A DNA stretch of 64,000 nucleotides from Effrenium voratum. Its lineage: Eukaryota; Sar; Dinophyceae; Suessiales; Symbiodiniaceae. Position 1 is the first letter of the stretch, and each line of letters starts with the position of its first letter. The stretch is from NCBI GenBank assembly GCA_963377175.1, contig CAUJNA010000473.1:1-64000 (forward strand). Reading direction: 5' to 3'. Shown in pieces: positions 40,065-52,930 of this stretch. The notes under the pieces are model-generated. The model did not search any database and was not told the DNA's origin. It worked only from the letters and a program-made list of their open reading frames with translations. The position numbers were made by a program, and so were the translations under genes.

Positions 40065-40612
40065 TTCTGAGTAGATATGCATGAGTGGCATCTCGCATCA
40101 ATACGTTTTGGGCGCATGCAGCAATCCAAAATGTGTGTTCACACATGCCTGGCTGCGAAGTTCTGCAATCCAATCTGTTCACCCTTGAACTGACACTGCC
40201 TGCCTGTCCATGCAGGTGTGGACCCAGAGGAGGAAGCTGAAGGTGCAGTCTCCTCAGCATGAGTGTATCAAAGCATTAACGTTCGAGGCAGCAAATCGAA
40301 GAAGCGCAAGCAAGATAGAGGCATGCTGGCCTGTCTCACTTGATTGCCGAGAAACATGAACGTGCTGCATGCTGGCAGGATTGAAACGGAAGTTTCACGA
40401 TGGTGTCATCTTGGAGCCCATGCTCGAAGGGTGTGAGACAGGGGCTCTTAGGTTGCACCTTTGGCTGACTGTGAGCTGAGGCCGCCGCCACTCATGCGCA
40501 GTTTCATGCACGAGCTGCCGCAATCATGCATGAGCAACATGCATGGAACCACATTTGAAAGCATGAATGGAGAAGCGCATGCCATGAACATCACACGCCC
40601 ACGCATGCATGT
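40065..40612. other. no gene seen
   Basis: Host-like spacer with several ATGCATG words (40525-40610), ending at the start of an LTR. Confidence 0.4.
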
Positions 40613-41045
40613 TGTTAAAACCCTCCTGGCCCCGTGCCTAAATTGGGAAGCAGTTCTGAGGTCCGTGTTTGTGTTGCTTACAAGGTTCCATTGATTGCCA
40701 TTTGGCTCAAGTCATAAGTGAGGTTCAAGATCTTATGTGTAGCTGCGTTCATACGTGATCGGCAATTGAGAGCGGAAAACACTTCGCTTGCGCTGCATTT
40801 GTCAGGACCACTGTTGTAACTATTATTCCTTCTCCCTTACAACAGTTACACGGGTTCGGCTATAACGGTTTGACCGTATACACCTTTCTACGTGGTTGGT
40901 TTTACAGCTGGAGGGTTCGGTGGACAGCGTCCCACGGGACGTCACCTTGCCGTCTCTTGACAGGTTATCAGCCGTATCGACAAGCTCTACACTGGACAGA
41001 GAGACAGCTGGTTTATTGCGGGTACAGGGACAATAAAGGAACAAT
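40613..41045 (+). repeat. retrotransposon LTR (5' copy)
   Basis: Begins TGTTAAAACCCTCCTGGCCC and contains GTGGACAGCGTCCCACGGGA and ATTTGGCTCAAG; the last 60 bases have AATAAAGGAACAATAA and end near GGTACA. A related copy lies at 57705-58080 in the same orientation. It is followed at once by a gag-like start at 41061. The TG start and the position before gag support LTR status; the 3' edge is uncertain. It holds a spliced-leader-like stretch at 40697-40711. Confidence 0.7.
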
Positions 41046-41060
41046 AACCTACACGGTACA

Positions 41061-42879
41061 ATGGCATCTTCAGCGAGCCCAAGTACTGCAACTTTTGGGA
41101 ACAGCAGCTCAGAGGGATTCAATGGATTGATGGCTCTTCCTGCGGTGATGGATTTGGTCGCAGATTTACAGGATGAACCTGGGAGCGGAGGATCCGCGCT
41201 ATTCAGCGACATATCCACTCCTACAAGATCATGGAAGCAGATCGATGTGCGTCAGGAGTCGAAGCAAAGAGAATCCCCGCCGAGAAGATCATCATCTTCG
41301 CCTGCGACACCACGGACGTCGCAGAAGGGCGTGAGGTCAACATCAAAAGGTGGGAGGTCTAAGTCACCCACCAGTGCAGAGTTTCGCGCCGCGATTAAAG
41401 AAAAGAACAAGATGGAGATGGAGATCGGGGAATACCAAAAGACACTTGATGAAATGTCGGCAGCAATGGCGAATCTTCATCAAGAAGACCATCCGGATCC
41501 AGGAGCTGGAGAGACGATGCCAAGCAGTCGGGACATCTTGTGAGTCACCACCAACACCACATGGCTGAGGCATGGCGCAAGTTTGAGGAGGAAGCCCAAC
41601 AGATGCGCAAGGTGGAAATGAACGCATATCAGTACGGGGAAAAGAAAGACATGGAATGTTATAATACAACAGATGAGACAAGCTGAAGGAACTATTATGG
41701 AGCAGAAGCGGGAGATTGCAGTGATGAAATCCTACATGGCAAGCAAGAAGTCGGCCGCGCAGGAATCAGCTACACGTGCAAATCAGATACACCGTGAGGC
41801 TTCGCAACAAATATCAGTTTATCAGCAACAGATCAGAGGTATTGAATCGTCTACTTCTATCGAGAAGTTCAACGAGGAGGAGATGGTCCAAAGTCTAAAA
41901 TCACAGTTGGAGCATGCGCTCGTCAAACGCCCCGAGACGTACTCTATGGAGGACTCCAGGGAGCAGCTGATGGCGAGACTGAACGACGTTACAACATTCG
42001 CGGAGCAAGAATCGAAGAGAGCAGAGTGCTTACTTCGGAAGAGATCGTCAAGCAGTACGAATCCGACGTGTTGAAGAAGGACCAGATGATTGCTATCGAG
42101 GGTGGTCATCGTCAAGATGCGATCTTGGAGTTAGCCCAGGTCAGAGAAGCAAAACAAGAAGAGCGGTGCACGATGGACGAGAAATCGAAAGAGGCCGAGT
42201 GCTGGAGATTGACAGCTAAAGGAGTGTATGACCTCGAGGAGATGCGTGAACTTCAGGGACAACTGAAGGATCGGGAGGCGACGCTCAAGCAAGAAGAGAG
42301 TTTTGTTCGTCAACTCGATGCTGACAATGAGGAACTACGAGCACAAGAAGCTGGAAACACAGGAAGCCTCCAGCAGTAAAGATGGACATCGTGAACGAGC
42401 AGTAGTGAAACGCGCTGAGGGAGGACCCCAAGCTAATTCGACTAGGGTAGACAAGAGGGTGACTGGGTTACTCCCGTCATCGTCATCGAATCTGATCCCT
42501 AATGCCAGGTTCGATTCTCTTTCCGTCTTTTGGTGATCCAATGATCGATGTACACCTATCCCAGATGCAAGGGGTTGTTGGGCATGCACAATCCGCTACT
42601 ACAGCTGGTGGTAGTGGTGATGGAGGGGGAAACAATGGTACTACACCCCATTACGGTGGATTCTCGCCCAATGGAAATAGACAAGGGGCAGGTCGACGTC
42701 AGTTGAGCCTCGCAGGTGGCGGAGGAGGACCTCCGGATGATCCACCCGATGATGAGGACGAGGATGACGACGACGAAGAGGATGAAGAGGACGAGGAAGA
42801 AGAAGAGGTCTCCAGCCGATTTCATGTCCTGCCGCTTGATCAGGACACACTTGCAAAAGCCCACACTACTCCCACATGA
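41061..42879 (+). pseudogene. copia gag, N-terminal coiled-coil part
   Basis: ATG 41061 opens MASSASPSTATFGNSSSEG; Ser/Arg-rich text is followed by long coiled coil over four frames (MEMEIGEYQKTLDEMSAAM, MEQKREIAVMKSYMASKKS, RELQGQLKDREATLKQEES). It ends with Gly-rich (AGGGGGPPDDPPDDEDEDD) and Asp/Glu-rich stretches. In dinoflagellate copia elements such a region precedes the gag core that is found at 35110-33421 on the other strand. Frame breaks near 41490, 41670, 42030, 42340 and 42500. Confidence 0.65.
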
Positions 42880-42899
42880 TCCTTGCCAGCACTTGCCGC

Positions 42900-43885
42900 A
42901 GCATGAGCAGGCTCCTGAGAGGAGGTTAGACCAGTTTAAAGGACCCCGCATAGACCAACACGAACAACTCACTTCTTTCAAACGACCCCCGTCTTAGCTT
43001 CCCCACAAGAGAGCATATAGGGGAAACAACAATTGGCAAATCCAAAAGGCTAAGATAGCAAAGCAAGATGTTGCAGTGATTTTCCACATGCATGAACAGA
43101 CACATTCCACGCATGGTGCATGAGGAACTCCAGTTGCATTCTTCGCGCCACACCATGCATGAAGGCAGCAGTCCTTGCCAGTGTCGTTCACAGGTTCTTC
43201 TCCACGTGCCTCCTTGTCGCCAACAACACCCATGAAACAACATATATGTCTAACACAGACACACACCAAACCACACAGCCGAGGTTCTGTGGCGTTGCAG
43301 GCACACCTCGGCTCAAATCCTGCAGGCATCGGGCCATCAATCAGCACACACAAGAATGTCACACATCGTCCTTAGCGCCACATTCACCCAAAGGCTTCGG
43401 CACACTGCCAGGCAAGAAGGCACCCTTTGACTGCGCCTCATAGAATTGACCTTGCACACGCCAATCACGGTTGACATGATGCGGGCATGTGTGTGGGTGT
43501 GGCAAGAGCCTGCAGCTGGTGATGACTGTTCACCAGCAAGGGTCGTAGACGGAGCTGATTGCTGCTTACTTTGGAGCACCCGAATTCAATTGATCTTGTC
43601 CTGGCGATAAGGCGCTTGACAGCAAGCTGAAACTAAGACGTTGTGTGTCCTGGATTTGCCGGTCCAGCTCGACACGGTCCATGCTTGCACTCGTGTTGGC
43701 CCGCATCAAAGCTAGGCCATCACCTAAGGTGCTAGACGACATTTGAGCACGCCTACGACTCACAACCACCTGGTAGCCAATGGTTGCACATGTCATGAGT
43801 GATCACACATCAAGCACATGGTTGCTGCCAACAACCCACACATGAGGGGAGGAGCAACTCGCCAAGTAGAATTGAGCAGATTTTT
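42900..43885. other. no gene seen
   Basis: Mixed host spacer with short frames; AC-rich around 43250. Confidence 0.45.
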
Positions 43886-43887
43886 TT

Positions 43888-43955
43888 TTCGCGCCCGTTT
43901 GCCATTTTTTGCGCCCGCTTTGCCACTTTTTGCGCCCGCTTTGCCACCCCCATCA
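43888..43955. repeat. GCGCCCG(C/T)TTGCCA tandem repeat
   Basis: Three copies of a ~23-base unit TTTTTGCGCCCGCTTTGCCAC. Confidence 0.85.
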
Positions 43956-43980
43956 AAAGCGATATTGCCCGGCGTCCAGA

Positions 43981-44274
43981 TTAACTGGCATGCTGAGACA
44001 TTGCAGCATACTCTTGCCACACAGGCCCACTGACCTGAACCAAGTCGCGGAGTTCCTTGTGGAACTGCGCCATCGAATTTTCCCAAGAGGCTGGGACAGT
44101 GGTGCGAGGGTGACTCATCAAGTAATCAAACACTTGCAGCATACGAGCATCTTCCCAAGCATCTTTCAGGGGCAGAGCATCAAAGATCTCCTTGTCTGAG
44201 AGCCCAGCATCCACAGCAGGCTTCGATCTGGGAGGGAGGAGGACAGGGCCAGCGGGGCAACCAGGCACAGACAC
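43981..44274 (-). CDS. possible exon, unknown protein
   Basis: About 97 codons with protein-like composition: GLSDKEIFDALPLKDAWEDA, MLQVFDYLMSHPRTTVP and QFHKELRDLVQVSGPVWQEY. No start codon context or family; could be an exon of a host gene or part of a retroelement. Confidence 0.3.
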   Translation of the reverse strand: MSVPGCPAGPVLLPPRSKPAVDAGLSDKEIFDALPLKDAWEDARMLQVFDYLMSHPRTTVPASWENSMAQFHKELRDLVQVSGPVWQEYAAMSQHAS

Positions 44275-46440
44275 ACTATCACCCGCCTTAATGGATAAAC
44301 CACTTCCTTATCATTGGCCAGCCATAACTGAAGGAGCTTTTCACCGAACTTCGGAGGATAAGCCCTTGCGATTTCAGGCTAAACATACAAGCAGTATAGA
44401 TTCATGGGTGCCAGGCTGTGTGCTTTTGAGGGCGCGGGTGCCAGTCCATTTCTTCCCTTTCCGGCCTTGTTGCAGGTGTAGCGCCCGAACTCAAATTTCA
44501 CAGCCAGTGCTATACAGCAAGACAAGTTGAACTGGGACTAGCACAGGCAGTTTTCACAGCGGTCAGCTCGCCACGTTTTGGCGAACCAGATCCATACAAT
44601 TGCATCCACCATGAAGTTTTAAACACCTAGGCTGGTCGAAGCTAGACGTCCCAACCAAACCCCAAGCGGTGCATTGTTGGTGAGTTGTTTCACTGTGCAA
44701 CTGAGCCCTGGCACATGCGCCACACAGTTCTCAAGCCATTGCCACCTCTGCGAGGAGAAGAACAGCGACTGCGACGGCTGCTCCACCACAAACAGCGCTC
44801 GGGCAGCCATTGTGCAAATGCACAGCAGCACCAACCTAGGGGATAGGATTGCAATTGGTTTTTTGTCAGGGCTACTTCAAGCAGGAAGCCGGGCGCACAT
44901 TACATTTCCATTGGTCACGAAGCTGTGCCTGATTGACTCATTCTCCAAGCTTTGCAAACATGTACAGAAACTAGCAAGTATGCTGAGGTTCTCGCAGAAA
45001 GCCAGTTGGGCTGTTAACATCATGGCTTTCAGATATCTTAATATCAAATCTGCCAGTACGGAACCCCCTCCTCTTCCTGAGCGAAGCTTTGCGGACTGAG
45101 TTAGTACACATGTTATCACTGCGCCAAGGTACCACACTTTGTGAGCAGCGCCTTCACCGCTGAACAGCCCCAAGAACTCCCAGTGGACATCAAACACAAA
45201 GCGACTGTTCCACTGCATGAGACGAACCTGAGGCGGGCATGAGGAACTTGATTGAAAGCTCACGCATGCGAGACGCTCACGCATGCGAGAGTGGCATTCA
45301 GTGAACACTTGTACATGCGTGTGAGTTCATGCGTGAACAAATGGGTGACCACGTGAGTGACCAACACGCATGTGTGACCAACATGCATGTGTGACCAACA
45401 TGTGTGACCACATGAGTGACCACATGAGTGACCACATGAGTGACCTCATGACCCCATGAATGACTATGCACCAATAACTTTGAACGAAACCACAACCAGC
45501 TGCATGCACGAGCGCATGTGTGACTGCAGGAGTTTCCGACTTGCACACATGGGTGAAGAGGTTCCTGAGCCACCAAAAAGAGCACAGTAAGCCCCCGTGC
45601 AATGGCAACCAAGACCTTGGTACAAGCCAAAACACCAGGCAGAAGCCAAACTCCTGCAAGGAGCATGCTTGACAGGCACCAACAGACCAAGCAAACATGT
45701 TGCAGACACCATGTTTGTAACATATGTGGCAGTCGATGAGGGCACGCATCAACGATCCACATTCATGGCTGCGCAAGCACCTAATTGATTTAATATCAAA
45801 ACCACAGTGGATAAGCTTTTGCTTCCGTTTAGCAAACATTGCTCTAGCAAGGCTAACACACACACTTTGACCTTTGCAGTGATCATGCATGAGTGCCATG
45901 CCAATTGCCGGCCTTGCTGAAGTGCGCCAATCGCCCACCATGGAACCTGCAGAAGCTACAAGCACGCAGTGCATTTACACGGAAAACAAACTAGTGCATT
46001 CAAGAAATTGGACTGACTTACTGAGCATTTTTTCCATCACAGTTTAGATTGATCGGCAGCCGCGGCGATGCATGGCCTGCAGGACAGGGCCTGCAGAACA
46101 GTGGCCAGCAATGGAACCATGCATGCATGCATGCATGCATCAAGATCAATCTTGCAATCAACTATATGCATGCACGTTCCAAACACATGCGCAGCACGGT
46201 GGCTAGCCGGCCCAATGCTAGGCCTGCAGAACAGTGATGAATGCACACTGGACAATAACTGACACACACCAACACGCACTGCAAAAACACGCACGTTGCC
46301 TGAAGGCTAAGATCGCCGACGCATGGCCTGCAGGACAGAGACCAGCAATGGAAGCCAAACAACAGCACACTCATTGCCTGGTTGCTTGCGTTGCTAGCGG
46401 CTGGCTGCCTGCAGAATACGTACTCTTCGGACAACCCCGC
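44275..46440. other. no gene seen; short tandem repeats
   Basis: Includes the 12-bp tandem repeat GTGACCACATGA (45365-45450), (CATG)n at 46118-46142, and repeated CATGGCCTGCAGGACAG words near 46070-46340. No coding signal is convincing. Confidence 0.45.
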
Positions 46441-46444
46441 TGAG

Positions 46445-47621
46445 GCAGCAAGTCCAGGGGGCGCAGGCGGAGGTTGGCTGGCTGCTGGAGAGGAACGGTT
46501 CGCTGCAGACGCAGCAAAGGGAAACCGCCGCGCAGGCCCAGATGCTCAGGCGCGAGATCCTGCTGGTGAGGCAGGCCAACGAGGCAGAGGTTAAGTCTGC
46601 TGCGCTGGAAGCGGAAGAAAGGCAGAGAGACGTCTACTTGCATGACGCGGCGGCGCTTCTAATCGAGCACCAAAATCGGCAGAAAGCAGAAGCCGAGGAG
46701 CACGGGAAAAAGCTCGAAGCTTACCGCTCGAGGATGAGAGCAGAGGTGCTGAAGCTCAACGGCGAGCTGAGGGCCTTGGCGAAGGGACCCAGCAGCAGCG
46801 GCGGCGCCAGGCCTAGCAGCAGCAGCGGCGGCGCCAGCCCAAAGAAGAAAAAACAAGACAAGAAACAAAAGAAGCGTCAAAAGAAGGAGCAGAAGAAGTC
46901 GTTGCCGGCTGCCATGGAAACTGAGGCAAAGGTATCCGGCAGTGCGCCAGACGCAATGGCTCTGGTACGTGGGGCACTGACAGGCAGATGCCTTTTGGTC
47001 TCTGGTTCACCGCGCTCGGGCAAATCTACGTTAGTTGCCCATGCGTTGGACAAGATAGGCAGCTGCTTTGTGAAGGCCGAAGGCAAACTGTGGCGCTACA
47101 GGCGACTTCGTGCGCCACTCCCTATGTCTGGATACATACTGGAAGCGTGAGGCCATTCAGTACGAGGAGGCCCTGGAGGATGTCAAGCAGGTTCGCAAGA
47201 AGACCCCCTCTGCAGTGATCTTCATGGACGGCCATCAGGCCGAGGCTGATCTTTGCATGCCACTTCGGAAATTCGCTTGGCGCGCTCTAAGTTCAAGGTG
47301 AAGGACCTCGAGAAGCACAAGGACTCTTGGGAGCGGCACACAGCCTTCTGCAGGCAGAATGTGGGTGCCATCAATGCGGCGGTCTGTATTCCAGCTGGAA
47401 GCGGGGTGGAGGCGGCGTGCAGGATCCTGCTCGAGGCAGCGCTTGCCGTGGACAAGAAACAAAAGAACCGTCAAATAAAGAAGGAGCAGAAGAAAAAGAA
47501 GGATGGCAAGAAGGCGCCGGGGAAAAATGTTTCGCGGCTTCAAACTTTAAAGCACATTTTCTGTCACGCATCATGGCTTTCCAGTCTGCTGGGCGGCACA
47601 GGAAAAGGAAAAAGACACTGA
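46445..47621 (+). pseudogene. coiled-coil protein with P-loop domain
   Basis: Helical heptads (SLQTQQRETAAQAQMLRREI, VRQANEAEVKSAALEAEERQ) run to a Ser/Gly then Lys-rich linker (GGASPKKKKQDKKQKKRQKK), after which CLLVSGSPRSGKSTLVAHAL is a good Walker A P-loop. A frameshift near 47075 moves the rest: REAIQYEEALEDVKQV and SAVIFMDGHQAEAD, which may be the Walker B strand. A second shift leads to KDLEKHKDSWERHTAFCRQN and another Lys-rich tail. It is an unknown host ATPase with two breaks; its 3' flank is duplicated at 51.2 kb. Confidence 0.4.
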
Positions 47622-48495
47622 TGAGGCTCGCGACCAAGTTGTTGTTTTTTGCGCTTGCGGCATTGCCGCTTCACTGCGCTGTGAAAGCGCTACTTACTTT
47701 GACATCGCGCTGAGAGAGCGCTTGTTGCTAGTACGCATGTTCTTGCTGAAAAGCTGGCGTGTGCGCAGGAGTCGTCCAACACCAAGTGTCTCAAAGAGTT
47801 CGACCTCGACCCTGGCGAGTCTTCGGCTAAGAAGAGGCCGGTTTTGCTTTGATGACAGTCCGTGCATGACGAGCTCGTCATGTCAAGTGTGCATCATATT
47901 ATGACGTCCCTGGCAGGAAGCGAGCATGAGAAGACCGATGCGCTAAAGGCTGTGCAGCCCCGTGCTTGATTCAGAAGCCTGCGCCAACATCTGGGGGCAC
48001 TGGTCAGAACAGGGATTGGTTGTTGATACTCGAGGTTTGGTTTTGGTTTGACCTTCTGTCGCTATATTAGGTTGGTTTACCCCTAGGTTCTTCAAGGTGT
48101 TCACTTTCTCTGACCCTTGCTCATTGCGTTTCACCTGCCTGAAGACGCTGGCGTGGACATCCCCAGTGCTTCTTGCCCCCAACATCTGGAGCCCTCGAAC
48201 ACTTAGCCCAGACAACTTTGAACATCTTGCGCTTGTTCGGGAAAGACTGGCCGAAAGCTTCGACTTGACAGAACAAAATTCGGGCTCGTACACGCGCCTG
48301 CCTGTACCGAGCGGGCAAGACAAAAAACAAGCGTTGCGCACGCATTCATAACACGCTGTGACAGCGTATTGGATGACAACCCACACTTATCAGCCAAGAC
48401 AAGACATCGCCGTGCACTTTCAGCCAAGGTGCAGCACCTCCTGCCGGTTGCCACTGGCAGCCCGGTCGCCGCAGTGGCGACAGCCTGAGACTCAA
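47560..48495. repeat. segmental duplication, unit 1
   Basis: About 900 bp shared with 51190-52135: CACGC-TCA-GGCTTTCCAGTCTGCTG..., CGTGCATGACGAG, CAACATCTGGGGGCACTGGTCAGAACAG, GGTTTACCCCTAGGTTC and CACTTTCTCTGACCC. Each follows a Lys-rich gene end and precedes a microsatellite, so a gene-plus-flank unit was duplicated. Confidence 0.85.
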
Positions 48496-48496
48496 A

Positions 48497-48792
<296 letters not shown>

Positions 48793-48993
48793 CGAAGTGT
48801 TTGCTGCTTGCACGCTCTCACAGCGTGAAGCTACATATTATATGCGCTCTCACAGCGCGTGGTTTTGGCTTCTTGCCGCCAGGTGGTCGTCAAGGCCGTG
48901 GCCGAGGCTGTGGCAACGCCTCAGAACAGCATGGCGCTTTGAGAGCGCACCTTGAGCGCTGTGAGAGCGCTTCTCTGGCTTGTATCATCGCCG

Positions 48994-49129
48994 TTTTCAT
49001 CATCATCATCATCGTCATCATCATCATCATCATGATTCATCACCATCACCAACCACACAAACACACACAAACGCACAACCCACCCACACACACACACACA
49101 CGTACATGCGCACGCACGCGCATGACACC

Positions 49130-49160
<31 letters not shown>

Positions 49161-49400
49161 CACCCACACACACACACACACGCACCCACACACACACAAA
49201 CGCACACCCACACACACATGCACCCACACACACACACACACGCAAACGCACACGCACACGCACACGCACGCAAGCACGGACGCACACACGCACACACACA
49301 CACTCACACACACACACTGACTGTCACGCACACGCACGCACACAACACACGCGCGCACACGCTCACACACACTTACACTCTCACACGCGCGCACGCACAT
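48994..49400. repeat. (CAT)n and (CA)n microsatellites
   Basis: CATCATCAT to 49045, then about 350 bp of CACACA with CACG and CACC variants. Confidence 0.98.
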
Positions 49401-49850
49401 GCGCCTGTAGACTGTAGACTGTGAATGACAATCGCAAAAACGAAAACTTGAAACCATTACGTCACCGAGGCTGCAGCGGACCAGTCGGCGGCTGTGGCCA
49501 CATCTTACCTGAGCTTCGTGGGCGACGCAAGCAAAGCCCTGGCCCCAGCATTTAGATGTCACTGGCACGTCACTTCGGTCTTTGCTGCTTTGACACACGT
49601 GGCGTGCGCTATGAGAGCGCGAGGAGGGCCTGTCCTTGTTATTTAACAGCCGCGCTCGCACTGGCTCAGTGTTCTGAGTCTGGTGGTTGGCAATGTGAGT
49701 GTGCCCTTTGCAGGCTTACTTTGTTGGATTATCAAACGAACAAACAAACACTCACCCAACGCAGCGTTGCAGAGCACAGAACACAACAGCACGCAACGAG
49801 ACAGAGCACGGAGCTCGACCGCACTCAGAGCGCGCAGACGGTGCCGAGCC
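49401..49850. other. no gene seen
   Basis: Spacer upstream of the Q-rich gene; GCGCTATGAGAGCGC at 49607-49621 is one of the dispersed small palindromes of this region. Confidence 0.4.
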
Positions 49851-51272
49851 ATGGCCAGGAGAAGAGTCGAGCTGCCACTTGGGCCGCTGCATAAGTCAGG
49901 ACTGATCCCAGCTCCACCAGCGCCAGAGCAAGAGCAGCCCCCAGGGCCGCCAGACCAGCCCTCACCAAAGCCAAAGGCTGAGCCAAAACCAAAGCCGAAG
50001 GCAGAGCAGCCCCCAGGCACACCAGAGGCCACAAAAAAGAAGAGCCAGAGCTTGCAGCTGCCCCCTCATCCGTCATCCGAACCCACAGCCCTGGGACCCT
50101 GCACGCCCGAGCAAGAGCAAAAGCAACAGCAACCTCAGCAGCAGCCTCAGATGCTGCATGCGCAGACGGTGGCAGCAAGCCGAGATGCTTCAAGCCCAGC
50201 TACTGCAGCAAGCCATGCTTCAAGCCCAGCAGCAACAGCAGCCGCAGCAGCAGCAGGCAATGCATGAGCAACAGCAGTGGCAGGCGACGCTGTTGCAATG
50301 GCAAGCAGCGCAGGCTGGTTACAGTGCTCAGCCACTGCAGCATCAGCAGCCCCAGCAGCATCAGCAGCCCCAGCAGCATCAGCAGCCCCAGCAGCATCAG
50401 CAGCTCCAGCAGCATCAGCAGCCCCCAGCAGCAGCAACCCTGCAACGTGAAGAGGGATCCCCGGCAGTGGGCGGAGCTGAAGGAGCAGGCGCGCGTGGCT
50501 GGCGAGGAAGCTTCGAGGTTGCAGGGCGAGAACCACAGGCTGGAGTTAGCCCAAGTGCAGGAGCAGAGCACCGTGGAGAGGCTGCGACATGAGCTCCAGC
50601 TGCTCCGACATGGCCACGAGGCACGGAAGAAAGCTGCTGTGTTGGAGGCGGAGAACAATTAGAGAAGCAGCCATGCAATGCAGTTGCAAACGATGAGACT
50701 GCGGCACGCAGAGGTGGAAAAGCAAGCAAAGCAGGAGCAGCTGCAGGAGATGGCAAGCCTGGAAGCCAAAGCGGGGAACATAGTGGCGGGTCTCGAACGC
50801 CAGCTGGCCGAGGCGACCAAGGCAAAGACTAGCAGCAGTACCCTCAGTAGCAGCAGCAGTAGCAGCGGCAGCAGGGGCAGCAAAAAGCGTGAGCTCCAGC
50901 AGGCCAACGCAGAAGAGAAAGACAAGAAAGGCGAAAACCAAAAAGCGGATGGCCTTGGCGACAGGCGCCAATCCAAAGAAAGCTGGCGGGATCAAAGGTT
51001 CGAAGCAGGCAGAAGGCAGCGGCAGCAGGGGCGGCAAAAAACGTGAGAAAGCTGCCGGGATCAAAGGTTCGAAGCAGGCAGAAGATGGCGCGACTGCAGA
51101 GTCGAAGAAGGCAAGGAAACGCACAGCCACCAAAAGCAAGAAAACAGAGAAGGAGCACAAGTTAGGAAGAGGCGCTTGGGAAAAACATGCATGGCTTCAA
51201 AGTCCCTTGCTGTCACGCGTTACGGCTTTCAAGTCTGCTGAGCGGCTCAGGAAAAAGAAAAGACAGTGGTGA
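49851..51272 (+). pseudogene. Pro/Gln-rich coiled-coil protein
   Basis: ATG 49851 opens MARRRVELPLGPLHKSGLIP, then Pro/Lys/Glu-rich text, a frame change near 50155 into Gln-rich repeats (QQPQQHQQPQQHQQ), coiled coil (QARVAGEEASRLQGENHRLE), and Lys-rich repeats (AGGIKGSKQAEGSGSRGGKK / AAGIKGSKQAE) to stop 51272. Shares its 3' flank with 46445-47621, and the order coiled coil, Ser/Gly, Lys-rich tail is the same, so the two are distant relatives. Frame breaks near 50155, 50440, 50660 and 51040. Confidence 0.4.
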
Positions 51273-52135
51273 GGCTCGCAACCAGGTCCTTGCTTTGTTG
51301 CGCTTGCTACGTCGCTGCTTGACTGCGCTGTGAAAGCGCTTGCTTTGTCATTTCGCTGTGAGAGCGCTCGCTGCTGATACGCAGTGTATTTGCTGGAAGT
51401 TAGCTTTTGCGCAGGATACGCCCAACACCAACCTCGACCCTGGCGAGCCTTCGGCTAAGAAGAGGCCGGTATGATGATGATGACAGTCCGTGCACGACGA
51501 GTTCATGTCAATTGTGCAGCATATGACGTCACTGGCAGGAAGTGAGCATGAGAAGTCTGACGCGCAAAGGGCTGTAGAGTCCCGCGCTTGCTTCAGAAGC
51601 CTGCGCCAACATCTGGGGGCACTGGTCAGAACAGTTGTTGATACTCAAGGTTTGGTTTTGGTTTGGCCCCCTGATCAACGCTGACCGTTTGATTTTGGCT
51701 TGTCATGATGGTCGCTATATTATAGTCGGTTTACCCCTAGGTTCAGAAGGTGTTCACTTTCTCTGACCCTTGCTCATTGCGTTTCACCTGCCTGAAGACA
51801 CTGGCGCGGACATCCCCAATGGCCCCAGTGCTTCTTGCAGCTTTTGCACCCAACATCTGGAGCCTTCCTATCAAACGCTTAGCCCAGACTTCGAGAAGGC
51901 TTCCGGTTGTTGAAGGGGCTGGAAACATCGACCTGCCTGCGCCAAGTGGGCAAAACACGAAAAAACAAGCGTTGTGAAAGCATCCGTAACACGCTGTGAG
52001 AGCGTATTGACTGACAACACTTGCTGAGGAAACTGCCACGCACATTCAGCCAAGGCGCAGCACTTCTTGCCGCTGGCCACCGGCAGCTGGGTCACCGCAG
52101 AGGCTGGCAGCCTGAGTTTTCCACCAGAAACACAA
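51190..52135. repeat. segmental duplication, unit 2
   Basis: Second copy of 47560-48495; similarity by eye is high, with small indels. It includes four of the small palindromes of the type GCGCTNTNANAGCGC. Confidence 0.85.
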
Positions 52136-52335
52136 GATGATGGCCGCGCTTGCACGCTCTCACAGCGTGAAACTACGTACAATGCGCTCTCACAGCGCGT
52201 CTCTTCAATTCCTTGCACCTTGAATCTCAGCTGCTGTCAAAGGTCTGACGCTCGTCAATGCTGCGGTCGTCAAGGCCGCGGCCGAGGATGCGGCAAACGC
52301 CTCAGAACATGGGCTTCTGAAAGCGCCTTTCTTGC

Positions 52336-52930
52336 TCATATCATCATCATCCTCATCATCAACATCATCATCATCATCGTCATCATCATCATCATCATCA
52401 TCATCACCAACATCGTCATCATCACCAACATCATCATCATCATTATCATCATCGTCACCATCATCAGTATCATCATCAGCATCATCATCATCATCATCGT
52501 CATCATCATCAGTATCATCATCATGATCATCATCATCATCACCCTCCTCACCCTCATCACCCTCACCCCCAACCTCCTCCTCCTCCTCCTCATCATCATC
52601 ATCGTCATCATCACCATCATCATCATCACCAGCTACCAGCGCCACCACCATCATCATCATCATAATCATCCTCATCATCCTCATCATACCCAACCTCATC
52701 CTCATCCTCCTCCTCATCATCATCATCATCCTCATCATCATGATCGTCATCATCATCATCGACGTCAACGTCATGATCAAAGTCACTAAGATATTCAGCG
52801 TCATTATCATCATCATCATCATCATCGTCATCATTATCATCATCACCATCAGCATCAGCATCAGCATCCTCGTCATCGTCACCATCATCATGATTATAAT
52901 CACTGTCATCGTCATCGTTACCCATATCAT
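52336..52930. repeat. (CAT)n microsatellite, 0.6 kb
   Basis: CATCAT with CAC, CGT and CCT variants. Met/Asp/Ile-only frames are artefacts. Confidence 0.98.

Noticed and set aside
41046..41062. tRNA primer-binding site after the LTR
   Set aside because: ATGGCATC only loosely resembles the initiator-tRNA-complementary TGGTATC used by copia elements; the LTR edge is too uncertain.
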